From: Rehmannia glutinosa
Lineage: Eukaryota > Streptophyta > Magnoliopsida > Lamiales > Orobanchaceae
DNA length: 64,000 nt
Reading direction: 5' to 3'
Assembly (NCBI GenBank): GCA_016081115.2
Contig: CM071936.1
Coordinates: 75,183,262 to 75,247,261, forward strand
Under the pieces are notes generated by a model. The model was not told the origin of the DNA and did not search any database. It worked only from the letters and a program-made list of their open reading frames with translations. Each line of letters starts with the position of its first letter. Positions within the stretch are counted from its first letter, which is position 1. This document shows, piece by piece, positions 44,777 through 55,868 of the stretch. The position numbers and the translations under genes were made by a program.

Positions 44777-45012
44777 GTCATCAACCGCTCGCCATCTTCG
44801 TCATAGGTGGAGTAAGGTTAGGGAAAGAGGAGTGCAAACTTAAGTGTTTCCTTTGATGTTTTATTTGGCTCAATTTTTCTTCTAATTTCTCATAAACCTT
44901 CGGCGGTTCGGCCATATAACTAGGCACTAGGGTTTACCTTTCCCTTCATTTCAATAGACGAGCGAGAAAGGCTGAGAGGGAGGCGCCGCCGTGTACTCCA
45001 TCCACCAACGAA

Positions 45013-46090
45013 ATGGTATGTAAATTTTCTCAGCCATTGTAGTTTGATATTGCTTATTAAGGATGTTTGTGGATGCTTGTATCCGTTTGTTTCGAGAGGA
45101 TTGGGCCTTTCGTTGATTTTCCTACTTGATCGTGTTTCCTACGGTAGTGAAAATAGTCGCTCATTGTTGTTCGTGTGTTATTCGTTCAATTAGAGATCGC
45201 TTTTTGGGGATGTTTGGATATGTGTTTACGGTCGATCGTCATCGCGCTACTTGTTTATGATTCATAAATTTGTAGCAATTGGTTGTTTGGATATTCGTTG
45301 ATTTTATGTTGTCTAAGGTTTGTTCTGCTTTTTCCGGATCATTGAAATCTTGTAATAAAGAACGCAGAGGGTGGCCATATTCGGTTTCAACTCGGATAAA
45401 CGGGGCTCATGCTTGTGGATAGTGATAATTATGTCCGGTGATTAGTGATTGGATACGAGTGATGAGTGAGGGAGTAATGCAGGAATTTGATATGGGCTGC
45501 GAATTAGTGAGCCTGCTTTCTTCTATTTGTAACATTTTCATCGTACTTATGGTTTAGAAAATTGTAATTGTCTCTTTTCTAATGAGAATTTGTCTTTCTA
45601 ATTATGTACTTTAGAGATATATCATGTTGTGTAAAATGCAGTTGATTTGTACACTTTCTCTATTTTTAAATGCTAATAAAGATGTAAAAAAATTCTAGTT
45701 CAAGGATGATGGTTCTTTCGATTTCTTGTGTCTTGACACATTTTTTCCGATCCGCTTTACTTTTTGGCGGCGAGAGGTTTGAAGAAACATTTGAAGAGGC
45801 TCAATGCCCCAAAGCATTGGATCTTTGGACAAGCTTGTGGTGCTTTTGTAAGTATATTGTTATGATTTAATTTTCTTATATAAATTTATTAATTTTTTTT
45901 TTTTCGTGGTCACCCATTTTGGCACGTGTCACGTGTCTTACATAAAATCTTTATTTAATGTTTGTAAATGTATATGTATACAGGCCCTCAAACCATCTTT
46001 CTCGGACCCCACAAATCCAGGGAGTGCTTGCCCTTGATTCTTATTCTCGCGAAATAAAGCTGAAATATGCTCTAACATACCGTGAAGTCA
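45013..46090 (+). pseudogene. RPS4: captured ribosomal protein eS4 (RPS4) fragment with introns
   Basis: Three exons of the cytosolic small-subunit protein eS4 are recognisable. Exon 1 is ATG alone at 45013-45015, followed by a GTATGT donor. Exon 2 (45770-45847) encodes ARGLKKHLKRLNAPKHW and a diverged end GQACGAF, followed by a GTAAGT donor; its acceptor AG has mutated (TTGGCG before GCG). Exon 3 starts after CAG at 45984 and, with two indels, covers the GPHKSRECLPL and KLKYALTYREV blocks, ending near 46090. The retained introns show capture from genomic DNA, not from mRNA. About 50 codons downstream homology stops, so only the first fifth to quarter of the protein is present. A CT/GC-rich 5' UTR-like leader precedes it (44940-45012). 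Confidence 0.85.
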
Positions 46091-46099
46091 GCAAAAAGA

Positions 46100-47640
46100 C
46101 ATCATATGGTTGCTTTTGTTTCTTTGCTATACATGTTGAGATGAGCTTATGTATATCTTAAGGGTTCAATTTGCACCCATATAGTAATCACATGTAAGTC
46201 GTTAGATTAACCCAATGGATTTGTCCGGATACTTGACTCATTGTGTATTGTGTTTACTAAATGTGTGCGAGAAATGGGTCTTAGATGTCTCAGAACTTCC
46301 ATTTTCACGAATATTTGTCATTGGTTTTGTGGTCATTGATGAAACGAATACTTTTCTCGCTCCCAATCTAAATTTTTACAACCTATTATGTACTTAACTA
46401 TGTTGTGGAAGAGTGTTGTGGAAATGATACTTGATGAAGTTAATGATGATAATAGTATAAGGCTCTAGCATTAGATGAGTAGAAGCCGTGGACTTTCAAC
46501 TGACCTCATTGAATACAAATGTTCTTTTGTGAAGCCTATGGTAAATTTGAATAGTTGAGAAGTGACTATTGGGGTACTTAGGTCTATCCTAAACTTCACT
46601 ATTTGCTGGATAGCGATAAGGATTAAACAAGCTACGTAAGACCCCAGGTTGGATGGAGTACCACTTTTAAGACCGCTCAAGTTGGACGATTTCATTCAAT
46701 CCAAAGCCAAGGTAAATGAATTGGTTGCAAGATAAACAAAGCACTATACAGGTCCATGTAATTTCTTTAGGACAAATCTTTAGCTTGGAAGTTTCAACAA
46801 TCATCTGGAGGAAAAATCATTTTGATCTCGGGATATATTTAAAGGATAATTACAAAAGCTACCCCAGAAGCTTAGCCCAATCACAAAAAAATCCAGTTAT
46901 CTTTTAAAATTACAAATACACCCATGAAATTTGGTTCTCCTTTACAAATTGCTAGTTGTTAAATGAATATAAATCTCAAGGGGGTGTTTGTAGCACTTTA
47001 AGGGGGTAATTGTAATTTTCAAAGATAGTTGGAGTTTTTTCATAATTAGACTAAACCTCAGGGGTAGTTTTTGTATACTATACCAAAATCAGGATGTGTT
47101 GTAGTTTCACATAAACATGATGCTTGTTTTATGCATGATCATGTGCTTGTTTTATGTAATCATGAGGTCACCTCTTTCACTATCTCTATCTCTCTCTTAT
47201 TTGTAATTACAGGCATATACACTTATCTCTGCAAATTTCACTTTGGACTAACTGGAATTATACTTTTTACTACTAGAAATGGAGGATGGTGATGAGATAG
47301 ATGCAATCCGCACCGAATTTGGAGGAACAAGCGCTTAATGGGGCTTTATTTTATCTGTTTTGGATGAATTGAGAACCCAAAGTTTTGTAAGCTAATGAAT
47401 TCTCAGATTCGGAATTGGAAAACATAATTGCTATGTTGATCATATGGATTTTGTTGCCTTTAGTTGAATTATATAGTCTTTTTGTTAGTTGATGGAATTA
47501 ATTGAATTATGAATTTATAGTTGTTTTATCGAAAGCAAACTTCGCTACTAGTATTTTTTGTTGGATTTTGGCTATTGGAGGTGACTTTAGTATTAATGGA
47601 TTTCATGTTTAATTGGTAGTGCACTTATGATGGTTGCTAG
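46100..47640. other. unassigned interior of the CACTA element
   Basis: No firm coding region. A short frame at about 46650-46727 (RPLKLDDFIQSKAKV) followed by a GTAA donor-like site could be a third captured exon, possibly from an AAA-type ATPase gene, but the similarity is too short to call. Otherwise AT-rich. Confidence 0.4.
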
Positions 47641-47654
47641 AATTGGAGTTCATC

Positions 47655-48110
47655 AAAAGACACCGGTTTAAAACCGGTGTCAAATACATAAATTTTTAAC
47701 ATTAGAAAGCGGATAATTTTTCTCAAAGAAATCGGTTTAAAAGGAAAGACACCAGTTTTAAACCGGTGTCTTGCAAAGAAAAGACACCGGTTTTAAATCG
47801 GTGTCAAAATGTTCAGGCTTTTAACACCGGTGGCTTTAACACTGTTGTTTTACTAATAGACACGGTTTAAAACCGGTGTCATTGAAGAAAAGACACGGTT
47901 TTAAACCGGTGTCAAAAAGTTCGACTTTTAACACCAGTGGCTTTAACACCGGTCGTTTTTACTAATAGACACCGGTTTAAAACCGGTGTCGTTGAAGGAA
48001 AAGACACCGGTTTTAAACCGGTGTCAAAAAGTTCAGACTTTTAACACCAGTGGCTTTAACACCGGTTGGTTTACTAATAGACACCGGTTTAAAACCGGTG
48101 TCTATCAGCT
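47655..48110. repeat. right subterminal ACACCGGT array of the CACTA element
   Basis: About sixteen ACACCGG or CCGGTGTC motifs, arranged as near-identical 110-base blocks with TTTTAACACCAGTGGCTTTA (compare 47815-47925, 47930-48035 and 48036-48100). Confidence 0.85.
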
Positions 48111-48127
48111 TTTCTGTAGTAGTGATA

Positions 48128-50005
48128 TCACAAATCAAGTATTTTTAATGTCTTTATCATGGTTTCTTGAATTTACAAATGAGAAATAAAGCATATTCAA
48201 GATTTGAGGAATAAGAATAGAAAATTCATATTATATTAAATACAACTCAAAGGTATATGAATTTTAACGGAACTTTATTTAGATATACTAACACAACATA
48301 GTAAAGTTTCATGAAAGTTAGATATGTATAAGTAGGGTTTTGGATTTTCTAAAACAAAAAAGGAAAGAATACAAATTCAGACATCTTATACTGAAAATTC
48401 AATATATAAAAAAGTATTCACTGGATTAACATGAAATTGTAACTGTGAAATAAAAACTCTATGAACAATAACATAGTAGAATTTACAAATACCTTGTGGT
48501 TTTCTACTCCAGAACATTATAAGTAGTGCAACCTTAATATTTTCGTGAATAGATTTTGTATCCTGGATGTTAATTTTTTGATATCACTTGGAGGAATTAA
48601 TGCCTTAAAAAATATTTTTGAAGGTGTGTCTAGTATATACGAATTTTATTACAATCTTTACAAAACACGATGCATAACCACTTTCATACAACATTCAAAA
48701 ATTTCTTATACCTTTACATAATATAACAAAATACATTATTTATTCATATTGTATATCTAATCGAATGATGAGCTAGTCTTCTCTTACATAGATGCACATT
48801 GAAAAAAAAAAGAAGAAAATTAAAGAAGAACAATGGTAGAAATGATACCTTGAATAGTGAATACCGACATGCCCTTACTCAGGTAAAATCAGGAGAGGGA
48901 GACCCATCAAAGTGACTCATCAATCAAATATTTGGGACAAAAATTTGGAGACTTTATTGAGTGGACAGTATCATTGGCAATTTACTGATGGACAATTCAC
49001 GGCTTTCCGTCCTTTATATATTGATTTTTTGTATTGATTTTCAGGAAAAAAGATTCAGATTTTCTTTTGGTTTCATGTTTAAATTATATTTCATATTTTC
49101 AGTATTTTTAAAATTGTAAATACTTTTTAAACTTTTTGTGTAAAAACCATTACTACATTTGTATTAATTTTTTTCCATATAAACTACATAAGTCTGGAAA
49201 TAAAAATGCATTTGGTTGCTGTTATAACTATTATCTGCACAAAATGAGATCTCATTTTCTACTTTTCCTGTTTCATTCGCTATTCCATATATTGGATGAA
49301 TAACATGTGTACACGAGTATCATTCATCCAATGCAATGGAACATACAATGGAACATAAAATCTCAATCCAGATGGGAATGAGTACAATTAGTTGGTGCGT
49401 GGCAAACAAGTGAAATATTAGTTAATTTTAAAATAAGTTGTAAAAATAAAAATTAGTAACATTTACTTATTTTTTATAAGTAAATTAAAGTATTTTCTGG
49501 TTTTCAAACAATAAAAAACAAAAAGATTCTTCTACAAATGAAACCGAAAAAGCTCAAAAAAAACTATCCAGCCTAGATTAAAGCTAGTAGATTGTCTTTA
49601 TGGTTTTTTTTTTTCTTTTAAAAAAACATCTTAATCTTTTTCCCCATAAATTAGATGTTATTCGTAGGTTTCTTCTAAAATGCAATTTCTTTTAAGAAAA
49701 AAATAGAAACATTTCTTTTATTTATCTAAAGTATATCCATATCCAAATATATTTTTCACGAAAAAGATATGTTACATAACTATAACCATTATATCTTTTC
49801 CTCTCTTTTACATATTATTTTAAAAATATATATCCACATTGAACACGATATAAAACGTTTATGTCAACCGCAATTATTATATCTTTATTCTTTTTATCCC
49901 TCGTTCAAATATATTCTCGTTTCTTTAAAACTAATTTATCTCAATTTTAAAGAAGGAAATGTTAATCAATCACTCTCATTTTCCTGCATCTCAATGTCAT
50001 AAGTT
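48128..50005. other. no gene seen; AT-rich spacer
   Basis: Low-complexity, AT-rich DNA between the CACTA element and the next large element. No coding or terminal signals recognised. Confidence 0.5.
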
Positions 50006-50624
50006 TATGTGGAGGTCTGTTGTGAGACCGTCGGCAAAAACTTGTATAAGACCATCTTACGAGTCTTATTTCGTAAGACGGATCTCAATTATCCACCCGA
50101 CCCGCAACCCTGACCCGCAACTCGGTTTGTTTTACTTTTCTTTTTTTATTTTTTTCCCAGTCTCATACGTTTCACTCTGCACGATCTCTGTAACCGCTCT
50201 CATGTTCTCTCTCATCATAGTAACTAGGGTTTTTCGATTTCACTCTATTTTTCAATCCATTTCTCCAGTTTTGCTTTCGATATGTCAACGCAAGTTCGAT
50301 TTCTCCAGTTGTGCGTGGTCTTCTTCTTATTCTTCTATTAATCTCTGTTTTTTTCACCGATTAATTGCAAAGGTATTTTTTCATTTCTCAACACGAGTTT
50401 GATTTCTGTTGTTCAACCTTCACTCGGTTTCACGTTTGGAAGTTGCAAAGGTATTTTTCCAGTATCTTGTCTTCTCTTATTATTCTTATTCTTCTCTTAT
50501 TCTTTGTTTTTTTTTTCAGTCGACGAGTTAAATTTGCCGCATGGAAGATGATTTCTTGAGGTTTTACAAAGGCATCAATCGTATTTGTTAAGGTATTTTT
50601 ACTGTCGATTTTTTAGAATCATTG

Positions 50625-52080
50625 TAATACATTAGGGTTTCGTGAACTGAATTTGATTTTTGTTTATGTTTATATGTATTTTAACATAGTGTATTGATTT
50701 TCAATGTTCATGTTAAAATTTGTTAGTAGATACATTGGTGTTATTTGTAAATTTCTGGGGAACAATGATATTTAAAAGTATCAGAAATTTGCATAAAAGT
50801 ATCATATATTTGTTCAAAAGTATCAGTGTTTTTTTTAACCTAGTGTATGGATTTTTGTTCATTTGTTGTTAAATAGAACTAAAAGTATCTGAAATTGCTT
50901 GAAAAGTATCAGTAAATGACTTAAAAGTACCATGCATATGCCCTCTCTGTCTATATATTGATATATGTGATTTGTGGAGTTTTGATTTTTTTTCTTTAAA
51001 TTGTGCATGTTTTTGTTGATATATGTGTTTATGTTGTTTGAATTTTGTTTTGTTAAATATATAATAAGTGTGGGTTTATTTCTTCCACACGTCCAAACAT
51101 ACACTAATATAATTATTTGTTTAAGTACTCATGTCTTATTCCAAATATCAGAAATACATGTATGAATGTTTAAGTATCTGAATTTTTTTAAAAGTATCAG
51201 TGTTTTACATATTTGTAGATGGTTCGGCAGAAATTGTTGATCCGAGGGAGAGGAAGGGGAAGGGGAAGGGGAAGAAGCAGTCTGAGAGAAGGCACGGTAG
51301 GAGAAAGCCCAAAGAAGGAAGATGTTAGTTGTCATGATTTGCAAAATATTGCTGGTGATCAAGGGGGTGCTATGGACAAATCTTTGGCAAAAGAAGGAAA
51401 CGTTGCAGAAGACATTGAAAAAAATGAGGATAAAGATGTTAGTCTTCATTTTTTTTCCAGTGGATGAGTTAATTTCGCCATTGTAATACACTAGGTTTTG
51501 ATTGCTTGTTGTTTATGTTAATATGTTTTTTTTAAAATAGTGTATTGATTTTCTGGGGAACGATGATGTTTAAAAGTATCAGAAACTCGCATAAAAGTAT
51601 CATAAATTTGTTCAAAAGTATCAATATTTTTTTTAACCTAGTGTATGGATTTTTTTTCGTTTGTTGTTAAATGGAAATAAAAGTATCTAAAATTACTTGA
51701 AAAGTATCAGTAAATGAGTTAAAAGTACCATGCATATGCCCTCTCTGTCTGTATATTGATATATGTGATTTGTGGAGTTTTTGATTTTTTTAAATTATGT
51801 GTGTTTTTGTTGATATATGTGTTAAAAGTATCAGTGTTTTGCATATTTGTAGATGGGTCGGCAGAAATTGTTGATACAGAGGAGGAGAGGAAGAGAAAAG
51901 GGAAGAAGCCCGGGAGATGGCATGATAGGAGAAAGCTCGAAGAAGTAGATGTTAGTTGTCATGATTTGCAAAATCCTGCTGATGATCAAGGTGGTGTTGT
52001 GGACAAATCTTTGGCAGAATCTGGAAACATTGCAGAAAAGATTGAAAAAGATGAGGATAAGGTTGCTGATGGTCAAGGGG
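50625..52080 (+). repeat. direct duplication within the Ulp1-type gene
   Basis: Two adjacent copies (about 50625-51485 and 51486-52080). Each has a TTAGGTTT/TTAGGGTTT-like start, the AGTATC-word intron, the phrase CCATGCATATGCCCTCTCTG (50929 and 51729) and an exon starting GATGGxTCGGCAGAAATTGTTGAT (51219 and 51853). The second copy keeps the frame; the first is one base out. Confidence 0.75.
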
Positions 52081-52400
52081 TTGTTGCGGAAAAACCTCTG
52101 GAGGAAGAAGAAAATGTTGCCGAAGAGACTGAAAAGGCTGAGGATAATGTTGATGTAGAGGAAGATACTGCATCAAATGAAGTTCTTTGAGATCAACGGA
52201 AAGGGAGTCAAGACGAACCTGGAAAGGTTGCCGTAGTTGAACCTCGAAAGGCTGCTGTAGTTGAACCTCGAAAGGCTGCTGCAGAGCATAAATCTTCGGG
52301 GGAGAAAATTGGAAAGAAGGATTTAAAAAGTCCCCGAAAGAAAATCAAGCTATCCGAGGAAGATACTAAGAGGTTTGTGCACTTTTGTCCTGTTTCTTTT
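51840..52400 (+). pseudogene. Ulp1-type gene, acidic and basic N-terminal exon
   Basis: Frame from about 51850 to TGA at 52188, then open again to about 52400. It begins AEIVDTEEERKRKGKKPG, then an acidic repeat region with three diverged units of VDKSLAESGNIAEKIEKDED type. After the in-frame TGA come two copies of AVVEPRKAA and a basic stretch KKDLKSPRKKIKLSEEDTKR that looks like a nuclear localisation signal, followed by a GTTTG site. Low-complexity tails like this are usual at the N-terminus of plant transposon-borne Ulp1 proteins. An upstream duplicated version at 51219-51450 is frameshifted. Confidence 0.55.
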
Positions 52401-52868
52401 TAGTATCTGAACCATTGCCCTGTATTAGTGCATTTTGGAATTGAATATATATTTTATATATCTATGTATGTTACAAGTATCATGTTTTATGCTTGTAAGT
52501 ATTAGAAATTGACTTAAAAGTGTCAGTTTTTATATCAGTGCACTATTAACATTTTAACCATATTTTTATCACTATGCATGTTAGAAGTATCATTTTTATG
52601 CTTGTAAGTATCATAAATTTCCTTAAAAGTATCAGTTTTGATATTAGTGCATTTTTAACATGTAACACATATTTGTATCATTATGCATGTTAGAAGGATC
52701 ATGTTTGATGCTTGTAAATATCAGAAATTGGAATAAAAGTACCAGTTTTTATTTGTATCAGTTCTTATGTTTATATCAAGTTTTTGTATTTATCATGTTA
52801 TATCATGTTTTTATATCAGTGCTAATATGACGTTATATTTGTTGCAACAATTTTATTACACAATGCAG

Positions 52869-53860
52869 ACCACGAGGTCTATTTGATATAGTTAAGGCTT
52901 TGAATGTTAGACAGAGGGAGGATACCGCGAGCATCGACTTTCGAGGGTTGTTGAAATTGCAAGTGAAACAACTCCCTGCCCAAATGTTGTCGTGGCTGGT
53001 CAAAATATTCAACGGGGCGAGCCAGATGCTCAACGTTGATAATATGAGAAGGTTTGTCATAACTACCGATGACATATGTGATGTTTTTTTGTTGCCAAGG
53101 AACAATGAGGATGTAGTAGTTTATAGGAAGAGTGAAAGTATGGATGATGTTGTTGAGTTTAAAAATAGGGTGGGTATTGATGGGAGTTCGACAGTTGAGT
53201 ATTTGAAAAATAAATTGATGAATGACTATAAGGAAGGGGGGATGATTTCAAAAGGCTTTTTGTGTTATATAGCCTATCAACACTTTTGACACCAAGTGCG
53301 AATCGTACTGTGGATGTTTCCTATTTTAAATCATTAATTGATGTAGATGCAATCCGACATCTCGATTGGTGTTCTCTAGTGTTGGATAAGTTGTGTAGAT
53401 CAGTGGACAACTTTAACAATAAGTCCAAAACACACATAAATGGCTGCCTTTTGTCCTTGCAAATCATATACTTTCATCGTATTAAATGGCAAGGTAAATA
53501 TGAACCTTCGGAGCTGCCGCTTGTTCAACATTGGACGACGGAAAAAATACGAAAAAGAGCTAAAGAGGAGAAAAAGGCTGGAGATTTTGGGCACGGTGAT
53601 GTTGAAAACATTTATCCTATTTCTGGCAGTGTTAATTTGAAAAATGATGAGAAAAGTAATGTGGAGAAAGGTGGTGATGTGAAGAACGTTGGAGAGAAGC
53701 TTGATGTTGGGAAAAGGTCAACTGGAGGCAAGAAAAAAAAGAGGGAGAGATCTGGGATTGATGAAGCGAGGAAAGATGATCAATCTTCAAGGTTGATCCA
53801 GTTTGAAATACCCCCGGGCTACCCAACCAACGATGAGGTCGAAAGCCAGGCAAAAGATGT
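52869..53860 (+). pseudogene. Ulp1-type gene, central conserved domain (DUF1985-like region)
   Basis: After a CAG acceptor, PRGLFDIVKALNVRQRED opens a frame with GLLKLQVKQLPAQMLSWLVK, then TTDDICDVFLLPRNNEDVVV. This is the conserved upstream domain of plant transposon-associated Ulp1 proteins (related to regions annotated DUF1985). The frame stops at 53289 after one indel near 53255. The next frame continues with LLTPSANRTVDVSYF, HLDWCSLVLDKL and INGCLLSLQIIYFHRIKWQ, the typical continuation, then a lysine/glutamate-rich linker to a GTAAGT donor at about 53861. The domain's function is unknown; it is always linked to the protease. One frameshift inactivates the gene here. Confidence 0.7.
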
Positions 53861-54063
53861 AAGTATGTTCAAGTATCAGTTTACTATTAAAAAATATCAT
53901 TTTTGTTTGAAAAAGTATCATATATTTTTGAAAAAGTATTAAGTTTCATTGTTTGATATTATTCTTTTCTATGCATCTTCAAGTATCATTTTTTAGCATA
54001 AAAGTATCACTTTTTATCTAAGAAGTATCCCTTTTTAGCAAGAAAGTATCACTTTTTAGATTG

Positions 54064-54440
54064 CAGCAAGTGATCTAAAAACTGTCACTTTTTTCTGGAA
54101 GGGTGTTGATAAAGTATGCTTGTTGCTCAACAGGGACATGGAAGTTATAACCCGTGTCCACATGGAGCGATTGCGTCTGGAAATGCAACACAAAGAAGCA
54201 GACCCTTCATCTTCACCGGACGATGAATTCTTCTCCAATGCCAAACTTCATGAATACATTGATGAAGTTGTGAAGAATTTTCAAAAAATGAAAGGACGGA
54301 AGGATTCAATGCCTAGGTTTGATCTGTTGACGCCTGAGCCAAAGTCGCAAGAAGCAATAATCGATGAACCGTTAGGTCATGATGCCCCTGATAACGAAAT
54401 GTTTGAAAGTCAAGTTGAAGGAAATCAGGTGATATATTAG
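54064..54440 (+). pseudogene. Ulp1-type gene, charged linker exon
   Basis: Open frame from 54120 (upstream acceptor near 54066) coding LLNRDMEVITRVHMERLRLE, a probable coiled coil, then an acidic, serine-rich and proline-containing linker. It ends at a stop at 54440 in AGTATC-rich DNA; a donor site could be GTGATA at 54430. No catalytic motif. Linkers of this kind separate the conserved domain from the protease in this protein type. Confidence 0.5.
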
Positions 54441-54735
54441 AAGTATCAGTTTTTCTTAGAAAAGTATCATTTTTCTTAGAAAACTGACATTTTGTTTTTC
54501 TTTTGTTTCTGTTTGAAACAGATGATTGGCCAGTCAAGAAAACTTAATTTCATTGTCAATTTATGAAAAAGAATAATTGGTACTTTACTGGAATGACACG
54601 AAAATAGAGAAATGTCGTTGATTTCTGTTTTTCTGATCATAGTTCTATGAGAGAGTAAGTAACAATGAGATTATAGATTAAAAAGTTATTATTTCATTGA
54701 TTTGTTACTCACATACTACTATTATTTGCGTTTCA

Positions 54736-55868
54736 GCGAAAATGTTTTTGCCCACGGCGGGCATTCATTTATTGCTTTTCGTGATGAAATTGATTCATTA
54801 GATGATGCATATATGATTTTTTCAAGTGTCATTGATGTATGGACACTGATTTTAAACAAATTAGTTGGTCGGCAAAGAATGCGGGACATTTTTGTTTCAA
54901 CACTCAACATTCTGTAAGTAATATTTTAATTAAATCTTTTCATGTTTATTTCAATTTTTTTGATCTTTTTTGTTTTTCCTGCAATAATTGTATCTTGTAG
55001 GTTGTTTTAATGGGAAAAACTCTGGAAGCGAAGTAAGAGGCTGCTGGAGGACGTGGATGAGTACCTTGAACAAACCGGATTTGAACACTGTTGACTGGGT
55101 AAGATTTTTAGTATTTGCTTTGAAAAGTATATCATTTTGTTTGATAAGTTTCTGATTTGGGTTGAAAATTTGTTTGCATCACTCTGCATGTTATATATAT
55201 GATGCTCAAAGTATCAGAAATTGCATCAAAAGTATCATAAACCTATCGAAAAGTATCGGTTTTTGTGTTTAAAAATATGATGAAGTTTCTATGTTTCAAA
55301 ATATATAGATCTTTGTACCATATTGCTACGAAGGTCATTATATTGCGACTGTCATCAATTTTGTTGACAGAAAGTGCAATACCTCGACAATATGGTGTAT
55401 GATGAAGAGGTTGTAGATCAGTACGTCGGTCTCTCGAATTTGGTGGTAAAACATCATATGTATTTGTTAACTCTTTATTATGTTTAATAACAATTACAAA
55501 CCTATGACTGTATATTGCTACTTTTCATAGCATAAACAAATGGCTCTCTTCTTCAAAGAGGAAAATCACCCAAAAGTTGGAGAAGTAAAATCATATGTCT
55601 GGGAAAATATGCCTTTCAAATGGCAAACAAATGACAACAACATTGATTGTGGTGTTTTCCTCATGCACCAAATGGAAAACTTTGTTGGGAAAGTTTACTC
55701 ATCTCTGGATTTGTCAAAGGTATGAATATTCTTTTAAACAAAGAATTTGTACTTTATAATTATTTCATCTGTTTTTATAGCTGTTTTTTTTAAGGCTGTG
55801 GAAAGACGCAAATTGAGAGCTAAATACTGAGCCGAAATCATTTTATCGGAGTTGAATGAATTGAGAGT
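54736..55868 (+). pseudogene. Ulp1-type cysteine protease domain (C48), interrupted by a retrotransposon
   Basis: SUMO-protease-like domain spread over exons at about 54736-54914, 54999-55100, 55308-55450, 55530-55720 and 55795-55868. The active-site blocks are visible: the His block GHYIATVINFVDRK (55332-55373); the Asp block YLDNMVYDEEVVDQYVG (55380-55430, one base out of frame with the previous); the Gln in KWQTND; and the Cys in NIDCGVFLMHQMENF (about 55640-55680). The domain's usual last helix RRKLRAKY is followed by an in-frame TGA at 55828-55830, then AEIILSELNELRV up to the insertion at 55869. All catalytic residues survive but at least one frameshift and one stop break the gene. In hosts, Ulp1 enzymes process and remove SUMO; the role in Mutator elements is unknown. 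Confidence 0.8.

Larger units (their letters stand above)
43974..48124. mobile_element. non-autonomous CACTA (En/Spm) element with captured host genes
   Basis: Left terminus CACTACAAGAAAACTGCTGA; right terminus, inverted, CACTACTACAGAAAAGCTGA. The 3-bp duplication ATA lies at 43971-43973 and 48125-48127. Both subterminal regions (about 350-450 bases each) are packed with ACACCGGT/ACCGGTGTC units, many as TTTAAAACCGG palindromes, like TnpA-type binding arrays. No transposase or TnpD-like ORF occurs in the 4151 bases. The interior carries pieces of at least two host genes: a WNK-type kinase fragment (minus) and eS4 (plus). Confidence 0.92.
50770..55260. repeat. AAAGTATCAG word repeats in introns
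   Basis: Dozens of AGTATCA-type words (AAAAGTATCAG, AAAGTATCATA) in the non-coding parts at 50770-51210, 51565-51840, 52450-52760, 53865-54060, 54435-54490 and 55120-55260. Exons are free of them. The same words recur at 63060-63320 beyond the retrotransposon insertion. Confidence 0.75.

Noticed and set aside
51129..51491. 120-codon minus-strand frame with proline/serine repeats
   Set aside because: Antisense of the basic/acidic Ulp1 N-terminal exon; low-complexity artefact.
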